29,158 nucleotides of DNA from JAEELC01 sp963621965 (GCA_963621965.1 CAVFGN010000025.1:1-29158); one strand, 5' to 3'. Shown: positions 1-7,396, numbered from the stretch's first letter. Program-made: numbers and translations. The notes: generated by a model not told the origin, from the letters alone.

Positions 1-454
1 GTTCTGACATCATAGAACAAATGTTAATAATCTTACCATGACCCTTTTTAATCATACCAGGAATTACAGCCTTAGCCATAATAAATGGTCCATTTAAGTC
101 GATATCAACAACTTGTCTGAATTCAGCAGCAGTCATCTCAACCATAGGAATACGTTTAATGATACCAGCATTGTTTACAAGGATATCAACAGAACCTAAT
201 TCAGCTTCGATATCAGCTACCATCTTAGCAACTTGTTCTTCGTTAGTTACATCACAAATATAACCTTTAGCTTCAATGCCTAATTTCTTGTAATTTGCAA
301 TACCTTCAGCTAATTTTTCTTCATTTCTGTCGTTAAATGCAATACGAGCACCAGCTTTAGCTAAAGCACTTGCAATTGCAAATCCGATACCATAAGTACC
401 ACCTGTTACAAGTGCTACTTTTCCGTCTAATCTAAAATCTTCTTGTTTAAACAT
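1..454 (-). CDS. kduD: 2-dehydro-3-deoxy-D-gluconate 5-dehydrogenase (SDR family), C-terminus outside window
   Basis: A short-chain dehydrogenase of which about 151 residues are visible, roughly the first 60% of a family about 250-265 residues long. I translated it directly: it begins MFKQEDFRLDGKVALVTGG, with the Rossmann dinucleotide motif TGGTYGIG at residues 17-24, an NNAG motif, and the strand ending in CSMMSE, whose second serine matches the catalytic Ser of KduD. The YxxxK pair lies beyond the window. KduD oxidises or reduces between 2,5-diketo-3-deoxygluconate and 2-keto-3-deoxygluconate (KDG) with NAD(H). The start ATG at 454 has GGGAGAGT just upstream and lies 14 bases after the kduI stop, so it is co-transcribed with kduI. 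Gluconate 5-dehydrogenase is the closest alternative, but kduI next to it favours KduD. Confidence 0.88.
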   Translation of the reverse strand, partial: MFKQEDFRLDGKVALVTGGTYGIGFAIASALAKAGARIAFNDRNEEKLAEGIANYKKLGIEAKGYICDVTNEEQVAKMVADIEAELGSVDILVNNAGIIKRIPMVEMTAAEFRQVVDIDLNGPFIMAKAVIPGMIKKGHGKIINICSMMSE

Positions 455-467
455 AATACTCTCCCTA

Positions 468-1346
468 TTATTTTAAATCTTTAGTTTTTATGAAGTCTTG
501 GTCATCATAATCTTGATTCTCACCACACATAGCCCAAATAAATGTATAATTATTTGTAGCACTGGCAGCATGAATTGACCAAGCAGGTGAAATTACTGCC
601 TCATCAGGAGCTATAACGATATGACGAGTTTCATCAGGACGTCCCATTAAATGGAATACACGATCTTCTTTGTCAAAATCGAAATAATAATAAACTTCCA
701 TTCTACGTTCATGTGTATGGCAAGGCATTGTATTCCAGCAAGAACCTTCAGCAAGAGCTGTCATACCCATAGCTAGTTGGCAAGTATCAACAATTGCAGT
801 ATTTAAATACTTATTGATAACACGCTTATTCATATGCTTTTCATCGCCTAAATGTTGATGAATTGCTTCAACGGCTTTAATATCACCCTTGAAAGAATCT
901 AAATTTTCTTTAGTATAAGCAATATAAACTGTAGGATATGTTTTATGAGCAGGGCTTGATGATAAATAGAACTTAGCAGGATTCTTTGAATCAACAGACT
1001 TGAATTCGATTTCCTTAACGCCAAGACCTACATACATAGCGTCTTTGTGTTTAACTGAATAAGTTTTACCGTCTAGAGTAACTAAACCATCTCCACCAAC
1101 ATTGATAAAACCTAATTCTCTTCTTTCAAGGAAATATGCGCAACGCATTTCATCATTTCCTTCAAGTTTTAGAGATTTTGTAACTGGTTTAACACCACCA
1201 ACAATAATTCTATCTTGATGAGAATAAGTTAAACAAATATTATCATCTTCAAAAACTTCCTTAATTAAATAATGCTTTCTTAAAGTCTCAGTATCATAAT
1301 TCTTTGAATCTTCTGGATGATTAGCATAACGTACATCAAATTTCAT
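468..1346 (-). CDS. kduI: 5-dehydro-4-deoxy-D-glucuronate isomerase
   Basis: Isomerises 5-keto-4-deoxyuronate (DKI), the product of unsaturated uronates released from pectin or glycosaminoglycans, to 2,5-diketo-3-deoxygluconate, the substrate of KduD. The 292-residue protein is normal length for the cupin-like KduI family. The family zinc-site signature CHTHERRMEV is at residues 209-218 (His210, His212, Glu217), with a further His at about 259 in WSIHAA. A reading frame opens upstream at 1391, but that extension runs through an intergenic hairpin; the chosen ATG at 1346 has an AGAGAGGA ribosome binding site a few bases upstream and gives the canonical MKFDVRYANHP start. It lies between kdgK and kduD in a leftward operon. 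Confidence 0.95.
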   Translation of the reverse strand: MKFDVRYANHPEDSKNYDTETLRKHYLIKEVFEDDNICLTYSHQDRIIVGGVKPVTKSLKLEGNDEMRCAYFLERRELGFINVGGDGLVTLDGKTYSVKHKDAMYVGLGVKEIEFKSVDSKNPAKFYLSSSPAHKTYPTVYIAYTKENLDSFKGDIKAVEAIHQHLGDEKHMNKRVINKYLNTAIVDTCQLAMGMTALAEGSCWNTMPCHTHERRMEVYYYFDFDKEDRVFHLMGRPDETRHIVIAPDEAVISPAWSIHAASATNNYTFIWAMCGENQDYDDQDFIKTKDLK

Positions 1347-1374
1347 ATTATATTCCTCTCTTCTTCCTTTTTTT

Positions 1375-1401
1375 AAAATAAGGAGATGCATCGCATCTCC
1401 T
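1375..1401 (-). terminator. Intergenic hairpin between kdgK and kduI (weak terminator or processing element)
   Basis: A perfect 9-bp stem (AGGAGATGC / GCATCTCCT, arms 1381-1389 and 1393-1401) with a three-base loop sits in the 104-base gap between kdgK and kduI. On the transcribed strand it is followed only by TATTTT and then A-rich sequence, so it is a poor intrinsic terminator. It may attenuate kduI-kduD expression or mark an mRNA processing or stability boundary inside the operon. Confidence 0.55.
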
Positions 1402-1450
1402 CATTAACAAATTTAATAAATTAGCTACGAAATTATTATAAAATTAATAA

Positions 1451-2494
1451 TTAACGTTGAACTCTACCTGAAGCGTCTCCACCAGCAAGTTTTTCAACTT
1501 CTTTAACAGTAACTAGGTTGTAGTCTCCGTTAATAGTGTGCTTTAATGCAGAAGCAGCAACAGCAAATTCTAGAGCTTCTCCTTGAGTCTTCTTAGTTAA
1601 TAAACCATAGATTAAACCACCAGAGAATGAGTCACCACCACCAACACGGTCGATGATTGGGTCGATATCATAACGTTTAGATTCATAGAATTCTTCACCA
1701 TCATAAATTAATGCCTTCCAACCATTGTGTGTAGCTGAGAATGATTCTCTTAATGTTGAAACAACATACTTGAATCCGAATTCTTTTGCCATTTGTTCGA
1801 AAATCTTATGGTAACCAGCAGCATCAGTCTTACCAGCTGTTACATCAGCATCTGGCTTGAATCCTAAGCAAAGTTGAGCATCTTCTTCGTTTCCAATACA
1901 TACATCAACATATTGCATTAATGGCTTCATAACTGAAATAGCCTTTTCACTTGTCCATAACTTAGCACGGAAGTTTAAGTCTACAGATACGATTACACCA
2001 TGCTTCTTAGCAGCCTTTAAAGCAGCTTCTAGAACTTTAGCACTAGCATCAGAAATAGCAGGAGTAATACCTGACCAGTGGAACCAACCAGCACCTTCGA
2101 AAATCTTATCAAAATCGAAATCTTCTACCTTAGCTTCAGCGATTGCAGAGTGTGCTCTATCATAAACTACTTGGCTAGCACGCATAGATGCACCAGTTTC
2201 TGAATAATAAATACCAATTCTTTCGCCACCACGAGCAATAGCACTAGTATCAACGCCATATCTTCTTAATGAATTAAGAGCAGCTTGACCAATTGGGTTA
2301 TCAGGTAATTTTGAAATGAATGCAGCTTCTAAGCCATAGTTAGCACAAGAAACAGCAACGTTAGCTTCACCACCACCGAAAATGATGTCAAATTGGTTAG
2401 CTTGAACAAAACGAGTGTTCATTGGTGTAGATAGACGTAACATGATTTCGCCCATAGTTACGACTTTAGTTGAATTTGGTTTTAAATTCTTCAT
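1451..2494 (-). CDS. kdgK: 2-keto-3-deoxygluconate kinase (PfkB family)
   Basis: Phosphorylates KDG to 2-keto-3-deoxy-6-phosphogluconate (KDPG) with ATP. This is a 347-residue PfkB-fold sugar kinase. The N-terminal motif GEIMLRLSTP and GGGEANVAV (about residues 40-48) are typical of KDG kinases. The second PfkB signature DRVGGGDSFSGG lies at about 282-293 with catalytic Asp288, and a GNEEDA stretch at 201-206 supplies the NxxE-like magnesium-associated motif. The ATG at 2494 is preceded by AGGAGAT at 10-base spacing. The protein ends GRVQR, much like its paralogue two genes upstream. Neighbours kdgA, kduI and kduD make KDG the likely substrate. This copy is the better-conserved of the two kinases. 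Confidence 0.9.
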   Translation of the reverse strand: MKNLKPNSTKVVTMGEIMLRLSTPMNTRFVQANQFDIIFGGGEANVAVSCANYGLEAAFISKLPDNPIGQAALNSLRRYGVDTSAIARGGERIGIYYSETGASMRASQVVYDRAHSAIAEAKVEDFDFDKIFEGAGWFHWSGITPAISDASAKVLEAALKAAKKHGVIVSVDLNFRAKLWTSEKAISVMKPLMQYVDVCIGNEEDAQLCLGFKPDADVTAGKTDAAGYHKIFEQMAKEFGFKYVVSTLRESFSATHNGWKALIYDGEEFYESKRYDIDPIIDRVGGGDSFSGGLIYGLLTKKTQGEALEFAVAASALKHTINGDYNLVTVKEVEKLAGGDASGRVQR

Positions 2495-2515
2495 AAATAT
2501 ATAATCTCCTAAATT

Positions 2516-3001
2516 TTATTTTTCAATTTTAATTTTAAATACTGCCTTTTCAACAGTTTTTCCATCGACGTCACACTTAGCTAAATGAACGTCCTCAGTA
2601 TATACAAGTGCAAATCCTTTGTTTAAAACAAACCATTGGCTATCTTTAACAGCGTCAACATCACCTGCATTAAATTTTCTTACATCCTTTTCAGGATTAT
2701 ATTCAGTTGTTACTTTTAAATCTGGATTTGAAATATCAGTGTAAGCAAAATACTCATTTCCATCAAGAACAACTTGTAAGTCCATGTAGTTTTCATGATT
2801 TTCAAAGAAAGTATCTTTCTTTTCTTTTGCAATATATGTATCACGGTTTACGTAAACATTTTTGCCATCAATTTCAGTTTTACCCTTAGGTAAAGCTAAA
2901 AGTCCATCAATACCTTTTTCTAAAATGTAATTGATACAAGTATCAATATTCTTAGAAATACCCTTATAACGATATAAGTGATCTAATTTACCAACTATCA
3001 T
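2516..3001 (-). CDS. YhcH/YjgK/YiaL family protein (cupin-like, likely sugar anomerase or accessory)
   Basis: A 161-residue member of the YhcH/YjgK/YiaL (DUF386) family, whose members accompany sialic-acid, gulonate and uronate gene clusters; E. coli YhcH (NanQ) has been linked to sugar anomer interconversion. Family signs are the metal-site region ENHENYMDLQVVLDGNE at about 78-94 and the C-terminal DVHLAKCD stretch. The start at 3001 is chosen because it gives the family start MIVGKLDHL, has AGAGGT upstream, and lies one base after the stop of the upstream kinase; a longer reading from 3028 would begin inside that kinase. Its place inside the KDG operon suggests action on a cyclic uronate or KDG, which is inference. 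Confidence 0.85.
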   Translation of the reverse strand: MIVGKLDHLYRYKGISKNIDTCINYILEKGIDGLLALPKGKTEIDGKNVYVNRDTYIAKEKKDTFFENHENYMDLQVVLDGNEYFAYTDISNPDLKVTTEYNPEKDVRKFNAGDVDAVKDSQWFVLNKGFALVYTEDVHLAKCDVDGKTVEKAVFKIKIEK

Positions 3002-3002
3002 A

Positions 3003-4034
3003 TTATCTTTGTACCTCTGCACGACCATTAGTCTTCATAAATTCTTCGATGTCTTCACAACTTAATAAACATGCATCACCATAAATTGTATGCTTTAATA
3101 CTGAAGTATTTAAGCCCCAATTTACTGCAAACTCAGGATCATTATAGTTCTTTAATAATCCGTGAATAACACCACTAGCGAAGGCATCTCCACCACCGAT
3201 TCTATCAAAAATCATAAATTTGATAGGATCAGTAAGTTTGCTGTCATCTTTTGAATAATAATAACCAGCTAAACTATTTTCAGTTGCACTATAAACAACT
3301 CTATCAGTACCAAATACATATTTAACATTGTATTTTTCCATCATCTTAGGCATAACGTTTTGTCTCTTTTCATGCATACTTGCATCCTTTAGATTTTCAT
3401 CTAGTGGAATTTCAAGTAGCGTATTGCAATCCCAGAATGAGCAGAACATTACATCTACATATGGAACAATCTTTTGATACCAAGGTCTAGCTTCTTCCAT
3501 TGTCCAAAGTTTTGCTCTATAGTTAAAGTCAAATGATACTTTAATATTATGTTCATTACAATATTTGCAACATTCATAAGTGAATTGAGCAACACGTTCA
3601 TTTAATGCAAGAGAAATACCAGATACATGGAACCATGTAGCTCCTTCAAATACTTCATCTAAATCGAATTCACTAGAACTAATACGAGTGATAGCACTAT
3701 GTTTTCTGTTGTAAATTACTTTACTAGGTCTTCCACCAAATCCTGATTCTACGAAATAAATACCAAGAGTAGTTGAACCTCTTACAATATAATCAGTGTT
3801 AACACCATTAGCTTTTAAGTGACTAATTGCACCATCACCAAGTTGGTTTGGTGGAAGCTTAGACATAAAGTAAGTACTATGTCCCATGTGTGCAAGTGCA
3901 ACCGCAACATTCGCTTCTCCACCACCATAGTTGGCAATATATGAGTGTGTTTGATTAATTGTTTGATAATCAGGGGTTGAAAGACGTAACATTATTTCGC
4001 CAAATGTAATAATTTTTTCGCTTCTTCTAACCAT
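3003..4034 (-). CDS. Second PfkB-family KDG-kinase-like sugar kinase
   Basis: A 343-residue paralogue of the kinase at 1451-2494, with the same start motif FGEIMLRLSTP, the same GGGEANVAVA motif (residues 37-46), the same LWTMEEA-type centre and a similar end (GRAEVQR). The catalytic loop DRIGGGDAFASG is intact (Asp283). The segment matching the paralogue's GNEEDA reads CSFWDC, so the Asn/Glu magnesium-associated motif common in PfkB kinases is missing. It is the second gene of the operon, with GGAGG upstream of the ATG and yhcH one base downstream. It may phosphorylate KDG or a related keto-deoxy sugar, or have changed specificity. The family call is firm and the substrate is not. Confidence 0.82.
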   Translation of the reverse strand: MVRRSEKIITFGEIMLRLSTPDYQTINQTHSYIANYGGGEANVAVALAHMGHSTYFMSKLPPNQLGDGAISHLKANGVNTDYIVRGSTTLGIYFVESGFGGRPSKVIYNRKHSAITRISSSEFDLDEVFEGATWFHVSGISLALNERVAQFTYECCKYCNEHNIKVSFDFNYRAKLWTMEEARPWYQKIVPYVDVMFCSFWDCNTLLEIPLDENLKDASMHEKRQNVMPKMMEKYNVKYVFGTDRVVYSATENSLAGYYYSKDDSKLTDPIKFMIFDRIGGGDAFASGVIHGLLKNYNDPEFAVNWGLNTSVLKHTIYGDACLLSCEDIEEFMKTNGRAEVQR

Positions 4035-4058
4035 TTAGCAAACCTCCAAAAAAAATTA

Positions 4059-4721
4059 TTACTTCTTGCTTGCTTTTAACTCTTCACGAGCTTTTCTTAC
4101 TGCTTCAACATATAACTTAGCTCTTTCAGTTGTAGTAGCTAAATCTCCGTTCTTAGCAGGAGCTGTTAAATGAGAACCTGATGAAATACATACAGCACCG
4201 TTCTTAATCCATTCTCCAGCATTTTCAAGGTTTACACCACCTGATGGCATTAAGTTAGCATAAGGAAGTGGTCCCTTTACGTCCTTAATGAATACAGGTC
4301 CTAGCATATCACCAGGGAATACCTTAATTACATCTGAACCATATTCCATAGCTGTAACAATTTCCTTAATTGTTTGAGTTCCTGGAATATATGGAACTTG
4401 GTATCTATTACATAGCATAGCTACTTCAGGATTGAATGAAGGTGCAACGATAAATTCAGCACCTGCTAAAATAGCAGCACGAGCAGTTTCAGGGTCTAGA
4501 ACAGAACCAGCACCGCAAATTAACTTATCAGCAGAAATTTCTTTCTTTAATGCTGAAATAACCTTATCAGCGCCAGGAACAGTGAAAGTAACTTCGATAC
4601 CCTTTACGCCACCATCTGTACAAGCTTTACCAATATTTACAGCTTCTTCTGGAGTGTTAGCACGTACAACTGCAACAACACCGCATTCAGCTAAACGATT
4701 TAATACATCAAATTTTTTCAT
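4059..4721 (-). CDS. kdgA: 2-keto-3-deoxy-6-phosphogluconate (KDPG) aldolase
   Basis: Cleaves KDPG to pyruvate and D-glyceraldehyde-3-phosphate, the last step of the pathway encoded here. The 220-residue protein is normal size for the Eda/KdgA class I aldolases. Visible motifs are GIEVTF with catalytic Glu43, GAGSVLDPE (70-78), the APSFNPE substrate loop (93-99), PGTQT (113-117), and the Schiff-base lysine Lys133 in VIKVFP. The ATG at 4721 follows AAAGGAG. It is the first gene after the operon promoter, with the second PfkB kinase 24 bases downstream. A bifunctional KHG/KDPG aldolase activity cannot be excluded. Confidence 0.94.
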   Translation of the reverse strand: MKKFDVLNRLAECGVVAVVRANTPEEAVNIGKACTDGGVKGIEVTFTVPGADKVISALKKEISADKLICGAGSVLDPETARAAILAGAEFIVAPSFNPEVAMLCNRYQVPYIPGTQTIKEIVTAMEYGSDVIKVFPGDMLGPVFIKDVKGPLPYANLMPSGGVNLENAGEWIKNGAVCISSGSHLTAPAKNGDLATTTERAKLYVEAVRKAREELKASKK

Positions 4722-4746
4722 AATTAAACTCCTTTATGTATTACAT

Positions 4747-4760
4747 TGTGATTTCTCACA
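4747..4760 (-). promoter_or_regulatory. Candidate operator, TGTGA-N4-TCACA palindrome
   Basis: A perfect inverted repeat (TGTGA, four bases, TCACA) lies between the -10 box of the uronate-operon promoter and the kdgA ribosome binding site, starting near the expected transcription start. That position suits a repressor site. It resembles the half-sites of CRP but has a four-base rather than six-base spacer. The regulator is unknown and not in this window. Confidence 0.5.
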
Positions 4761-4770
4761 TACCTCTATT

Positions 4771-4800
4771 ATTATATAATTTTTAATAATCGCTTGTCAA
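4771..4800 (-). promoter_or_regulatory. Sigma-A-type promoter of the uronate operon
   Basis: On the minus strand TTGACA (4795-4800) and TATAAT (4771-4776) are separated by 18 bases, both perfect matches to consensus. Transcription would begin near 4764, about 43 bases before the kdgA start. Confidence 0.85.
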
Positions 4801-4931
4801 TAAATAAGACTCCTTTAAACTCCCCATTTTAAAATATTATACAGGAATAAACTAGGGGGCAAATTTAACAAATTATATAAAAATAGCATTTATTTTATCG
4901 CTTATTTTATTTTATTATTTATAAATTTAAG

Positions 4932-4966
4932 CAAAAAAACTTATCTAGTACATTACTAAATAAGTT
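4932..4966 (-). terminator. Intrinsic terminator after the alcohol dehydrogenase gene
   Basis: A 13-bp stem with one G-U pair (arms 4938-4950 and 4954-4966) and a three-base loop is followed on the minus strand by a T run. It begins 17 bases after the dehydrogenase stop and separates it from the uronate operon. Confidence 0.85.
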
Positions 4967-4982
4967 TTATTCATAATATTTA

Positions 4983-6146
4983 TTAAAGACTTGCCTTTAA
5001 GATTTCTCTAATTTCTTCTTTTGTTAATTTCTTATATCCACCATCTAGAATAAATGTACCTTCGATAATTTTGTCAAACATATCACTTGTTACGCCAAGT
5101 TCGGTTAAATTCATTACAAGACCAATTTCTTTCATCCAATGTTTCATTGACTCCAAGCCTTTTCTTGCAACCACTAAATCACTTTCATTTGTATTTATAT
5201 TCCAAACATTTCGTGCAAACTTAACAAATTGTTTCAATCCAAAAGGTAATATATACGAATAATATGCATAAGATATACAAGATAAAGTCATACCATGTGT
5301 TGCATTAGTAAGTCCACCAATTGATTGACCAATCATATGAACCATCCAGTCTTCTTTTTTTCCTTTAGATACAAAAGTATTTAATGCCCATGTGGCAGTC
5401 CACATAATGTTGCTTCTTGCCTCGTAATCAAAAGGATTTTTTACCGCAATTTTTGAGTCATGAATCAATTCTCTCATTAATCCTTCCATGATATAGTCAC
5501 TAGTAGAATCATCAATGCCTGAGAAATATTGTTCAGTAATATGATTAAAAATATCATATATTCCAGCAACCATTTGATATTTTGGTACAGTGTAAGTATA
5601 TTCAGGATTTAATATAGAAAATTTAGGAAATACATTATCAGAAAATACATGTCCTATTTTTAGTCCTGTTTTAGGATCTGTAATAACCGCACCGCCGTTC
5701 ATCTCACTACCTGTTCCAGACATTGTAAGAATTACGCCAACAGGTACAATTTCATTTTCTACATCTTCCATTTTTAGATAATACTTTTCCCATGGATCAT
5801 CTTTCAAGTGTATTGAAACTGATAATGCTTTCGCATAATCTACAACTGAGCCACCACCAACTGCTAAAATAAAGTCTATATGATTTTCACGAGCAATTTT
5901 TACACCTTCGTATAGTTTTTCTTTTGTAGGATTAGGCATAACGCCCGGATCAAATGAAACGTTTTTATTACTCTTTTCTAATATATCCATAACAGAATCA
6001 TAAATTCCATTCTTTTTTATAGAAGCCGTACCATAAACCAACAATACATTTTCGCCATACTTCGCAAGTTCAGTTTCTAAATTTTTTAGTGAATCGACAC
6101 CAAAATATAATTTAGTTGGATTTGAATAACTAAAATTACCTAACAT
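4983..6146 (-). CDS. Iron-containing alcohol dehydrogenase (YqhD/BdhA-like)
   Basis: A group III metal-dependent alcohol dehydrogenase of 387 residues, a cytoplasmic NAD(P)H-linked reductase of aldehydes or ketones to alcohols. It shows the family start FSYSNPTKLYFG, the nucleotide-binding AVGGGSVVDYAK (about 95-106), SGTGSEMN (143-150), and the metal ligands Asp198, His202 (DIFNH), His270 and His284, the last two spaced 14 apart as in YqhD. The ATG at 6146 is chosen over one at 6167 because AAAGGAGAT lies 8 bases upstream and inside the longer version. It is monocistronic, with its own terminator and a MerR-type promoter, which suggests induction by an electrophile, aldehyde or metal. The exact substrate cannot be read from sequence. 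Confidence 0.9.
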   Translation of the reverse strand: MLGNFSYSNPTKLYFGVDSLKNLETELAKYGENVLLVYGTASIKKNGIYDSVMDILEKSNKNVSFDPGVMPNPTKEKLYEGVKIARENHIDFILAVGGGSVVDYAKALSVSIHLKDDPWEKYYLKMEDVENEIVPVGVILTMSGTGSEMNGGAVITDPKTGLKIGHVFSDNVFPKFSILNPEYTYTVPKYQMVAGIYDIFNHITEQYFSGIDDSTSDYIMEGLMRELIHDSKIAVKNPFDYEARSNIMWTATWALNTFVSKGKKEDWMVHMIGQSIGGLTNATHGMTLSCISYAYYSYILPFGLKQFVKFARNVWNINTNESDLVVARKGLESMKHWMKEIGLVMNLTELGVTSDMFDKIIEGTFILDGGYKKLTKEEIREILKASL

Positions 6147-6179
6147 AATTAAATCTCCTTTATTCATATTTATAACTTA

Positions 6180-6210
6180 ATTATAAATGCTAAACCCAAG
6201 TTTAGGTCAA
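6180..6210 (-). promoter_or_regulatory. Predicted MerR-type promoter of the alcohol dehydrogenase gene
   Basis: On the minus strand TTGACC (6205-6210) and TATAAT (6180-6185) are separated by 19 bases, and the spacer holds the perfect inverted repeat CTAAAC-N4-GTTTAG (6190-6205). An over-long 19-base spacer containing a palindrome is the hallmark of promoters activated by MerR-family regulators. The B. subtilis AdhR-controlled adhA promoter has a similar layout. No MerR gene is visible nearby. Confidence 0.7.
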
Positions 6211-6782
6211 GCCTGTTTTAAAAAAAGATTAGGAAAATTTTTTTTAGCTACCGAAAACCGTTTTTTTAGAGCAAACTCTTCTTAACACCCCTAATTTAGT
6301 AAGTCTATCAAATGTCTATAAATTGCGGCTTAAGTTCTTGTGTTTTTTTTCGAAATCTTCGGAATCGTAATGTATTTGATATATAATCTAAGTTTTTATA
6401 ATAGATCAGTTCAAATCCATATCGTTGTTTCATATTTATTTAAAACTTTTCTTTTTTATACTGTTATTGAAATAATTATTAAAAGTATCATTAAAATTAT
6501 AGCAACAGGAATAACAAAGATTCATTCCAAGCAATATTTATTTATAAAAAAATTAAGAAAATATTTAAATTATCTAATTATAATTGTAGTAATCAAGAAA
6601 AGTATACAATGTATTGATGTGAATCTATCGGATACTTTTGCATCTTTTTCTATAATTTGTAAAAGTGTATTATTTAATTTGAAATAGTAGATTATATAAA
6701 TAATAATTACTATCATGTAAAGAATAAAATACTAAATTTCGATAATTTTATAACACTTTTAATTTAAAGAACTTTATGTTTC
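6211..6782. other. AT-rich region with no supported gene
   Basis: This stretch of about 570 bases upstream of the dehydrogenase promoter is strongly AT-rich. A 115-codon plus-strand frame (6340-6687) starts with GTG, has no clear ribosome binding site and translates to low-complexity Ile/Phe/Lys/Leu-rich sequence. The minus strand reads as short hydrophobic pieces broken by several stops, which could be a decayed membrane-protein gene. I found no clear promoter, RNA gene or terminator inside it. Confidence 0.5.
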
Positions 6783-6816
6783 AAAAAAAAGAATAACAAT
6801 TTTCACTGTTACTCTT
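6783..6816 (-). terminator. Intrinsic terminator after the small membrane protein gene
   Basis: A 10-bp stem with one G-U pair (arms 6789-6798 and 6807-6816) has a run of T on the minus strand at 6783-6788. It starts 10 bases after the stop codon at 6827. The other flank is T-rich too, so it may work in both directions. Confidence 0.8.
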
Positions 6817-6826
6817 TTTACTTATA

Positions 6827-7201
6827 TTATTTTCCACTATTTTCAGCGATAACGCCAAAAATTCCACCTAGTAAATAGAAAATTGATTGTCCGATAACAC
6901 CAATAATAATCATAAGTACATGTGGAGTAATTGATTTGCTATCATCATTTAATGCTTTTATTGCTTTCTTAGCTACAATGTAAACAACAAGCCAAACAAT
7001 AACGCATATTACTAATAATATTCCAAAACCTATGCATAATGCTTGAGCCTCTGCTAATGTTTTACCCATTTCAGCAGCTGATGCTTGATCAATACCACTA
7101 TATCCAACAAAACAAATAATAGCTAGAATAAAAGCTAAAATAATGAAAATAACATTGATAATATTACCAACCTTATATAATAATTTACTTGCTTCTTTCA
7201 T
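6827..7201 (-). CDS. Small three-helix membrane protein, unknown function
   Basis: I do not recognise a characterised family. The 124-residue protein has three hydrophobic segments (about 12-33, 53-77 and 93-118), a short polar N-terminus, a loop with Asp/Glu/Ala after the first helix, and a basic stretch (AKKAIKALNDDSKS, 77-90) before the last. It is monocistronic: a TTTACA/TATAAT promoter lies about 140 bases upstream, a terminator follows, and the leader holds two inverted repeats and a 12-codon upstream reading frame. The best Shine-Dalgarno-like sequence (GAGAGGG) is about 32 bases from the ATG, with a hairpin between. The start is therefore less certain than for other genes here. Confidence 0.72.
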   Translation of the reverse strand: MKEASKLLYKVGNIINVIFIILAFILAIICFVGYSGIDQASAAEMGKTLAEAQALCIGFGILLVICVIVWLVVYIVAKKAIKALNDDSKSITPHVLMIIIGVIGQSIFYLLGGIFGVIAENSGK

Positions 7202-7202
7202 A

Positions 7203-7240
7203 CAATTTTACCGAGCAGACAATTCTCGGTATTCCCTCTC
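7203..7240 (-). promoter_or_regulatory. Hairpin and 12-codon upstream ORF between Shine-Dalgarno and start codon
   Basis: On the minus strand GAGAGGG is followed by a 7-bp hairpin (TACCGAG / CTCGGTA, nine-base loop) and then, seven bases on, the ATG at 7201. Folding the hairpin would bring the SD within about 10 bases of the start. The same stretch contains a short frame MKEREYRELSAR, starting at 7246-7248, whose TAA stop lies six bases before the main ATG in the same frame. Either feature could control translation. Confidence 0.5.
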
Positions 7241-7260
7241 TTTCATTTTAAACTTAACTA

Positions 7261-7296
7261 TTTATAAGAATATCATGTCTTTAAATTTCTTATAAA
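7261..7296 (-). repeat. Perfect 10-bp inverted repeat in the leader of the small membrane protein gene
   Basis: TTTATAAGAA (7261-7270) and TTCTTATAAA (7287-7296) are perfect inverted arms separated by 16 bases. The repeat is inside the predicted 5' untranslated region, so it could be an RNA stem-loop or a protein binding site. The arms are AT-rich, so chance is possible. Confidence 0.5.
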
Positions 7297-7343
7297 TGAA
7301 TTCGCAATATAATTTCATATGAATTAATTGCTCATCTAATTAA

Positions 7344-7372
7344 ATTATACAACTCATAGACAATAATGTAAA
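7344..7372 (-). promoter_or_regulatory. Sigma-A-type promoter of the small membrane protein gene
   Basis: On the minus strand TTTACA (7367-7372, five of six consensus bases) and TATAAT (7344-7349, perfect) are separated by 17 bases. Transcription would begin near 7337, giving a leader of about 136 bases. Confidence 0.7.
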
Positions 7373-7396
7373 TAAACGCAAATATTTTATATTTTC

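Noticed and set aside
1347..1391. Upstream start for kduI at 1391
   Set aside because: The 15 extra residues run through the intergenic hairpin and lack a ribosome binding site; the ATG at 1346 has one and matches the family start.
6340..6687. A 115-codon plus-strand frame
   Set aside because: GTG start, no ribosome binding site, low-complexity Ile/Phe/Lys-rich product in very AT-rich DNA, and opposite to all protein genes around it.
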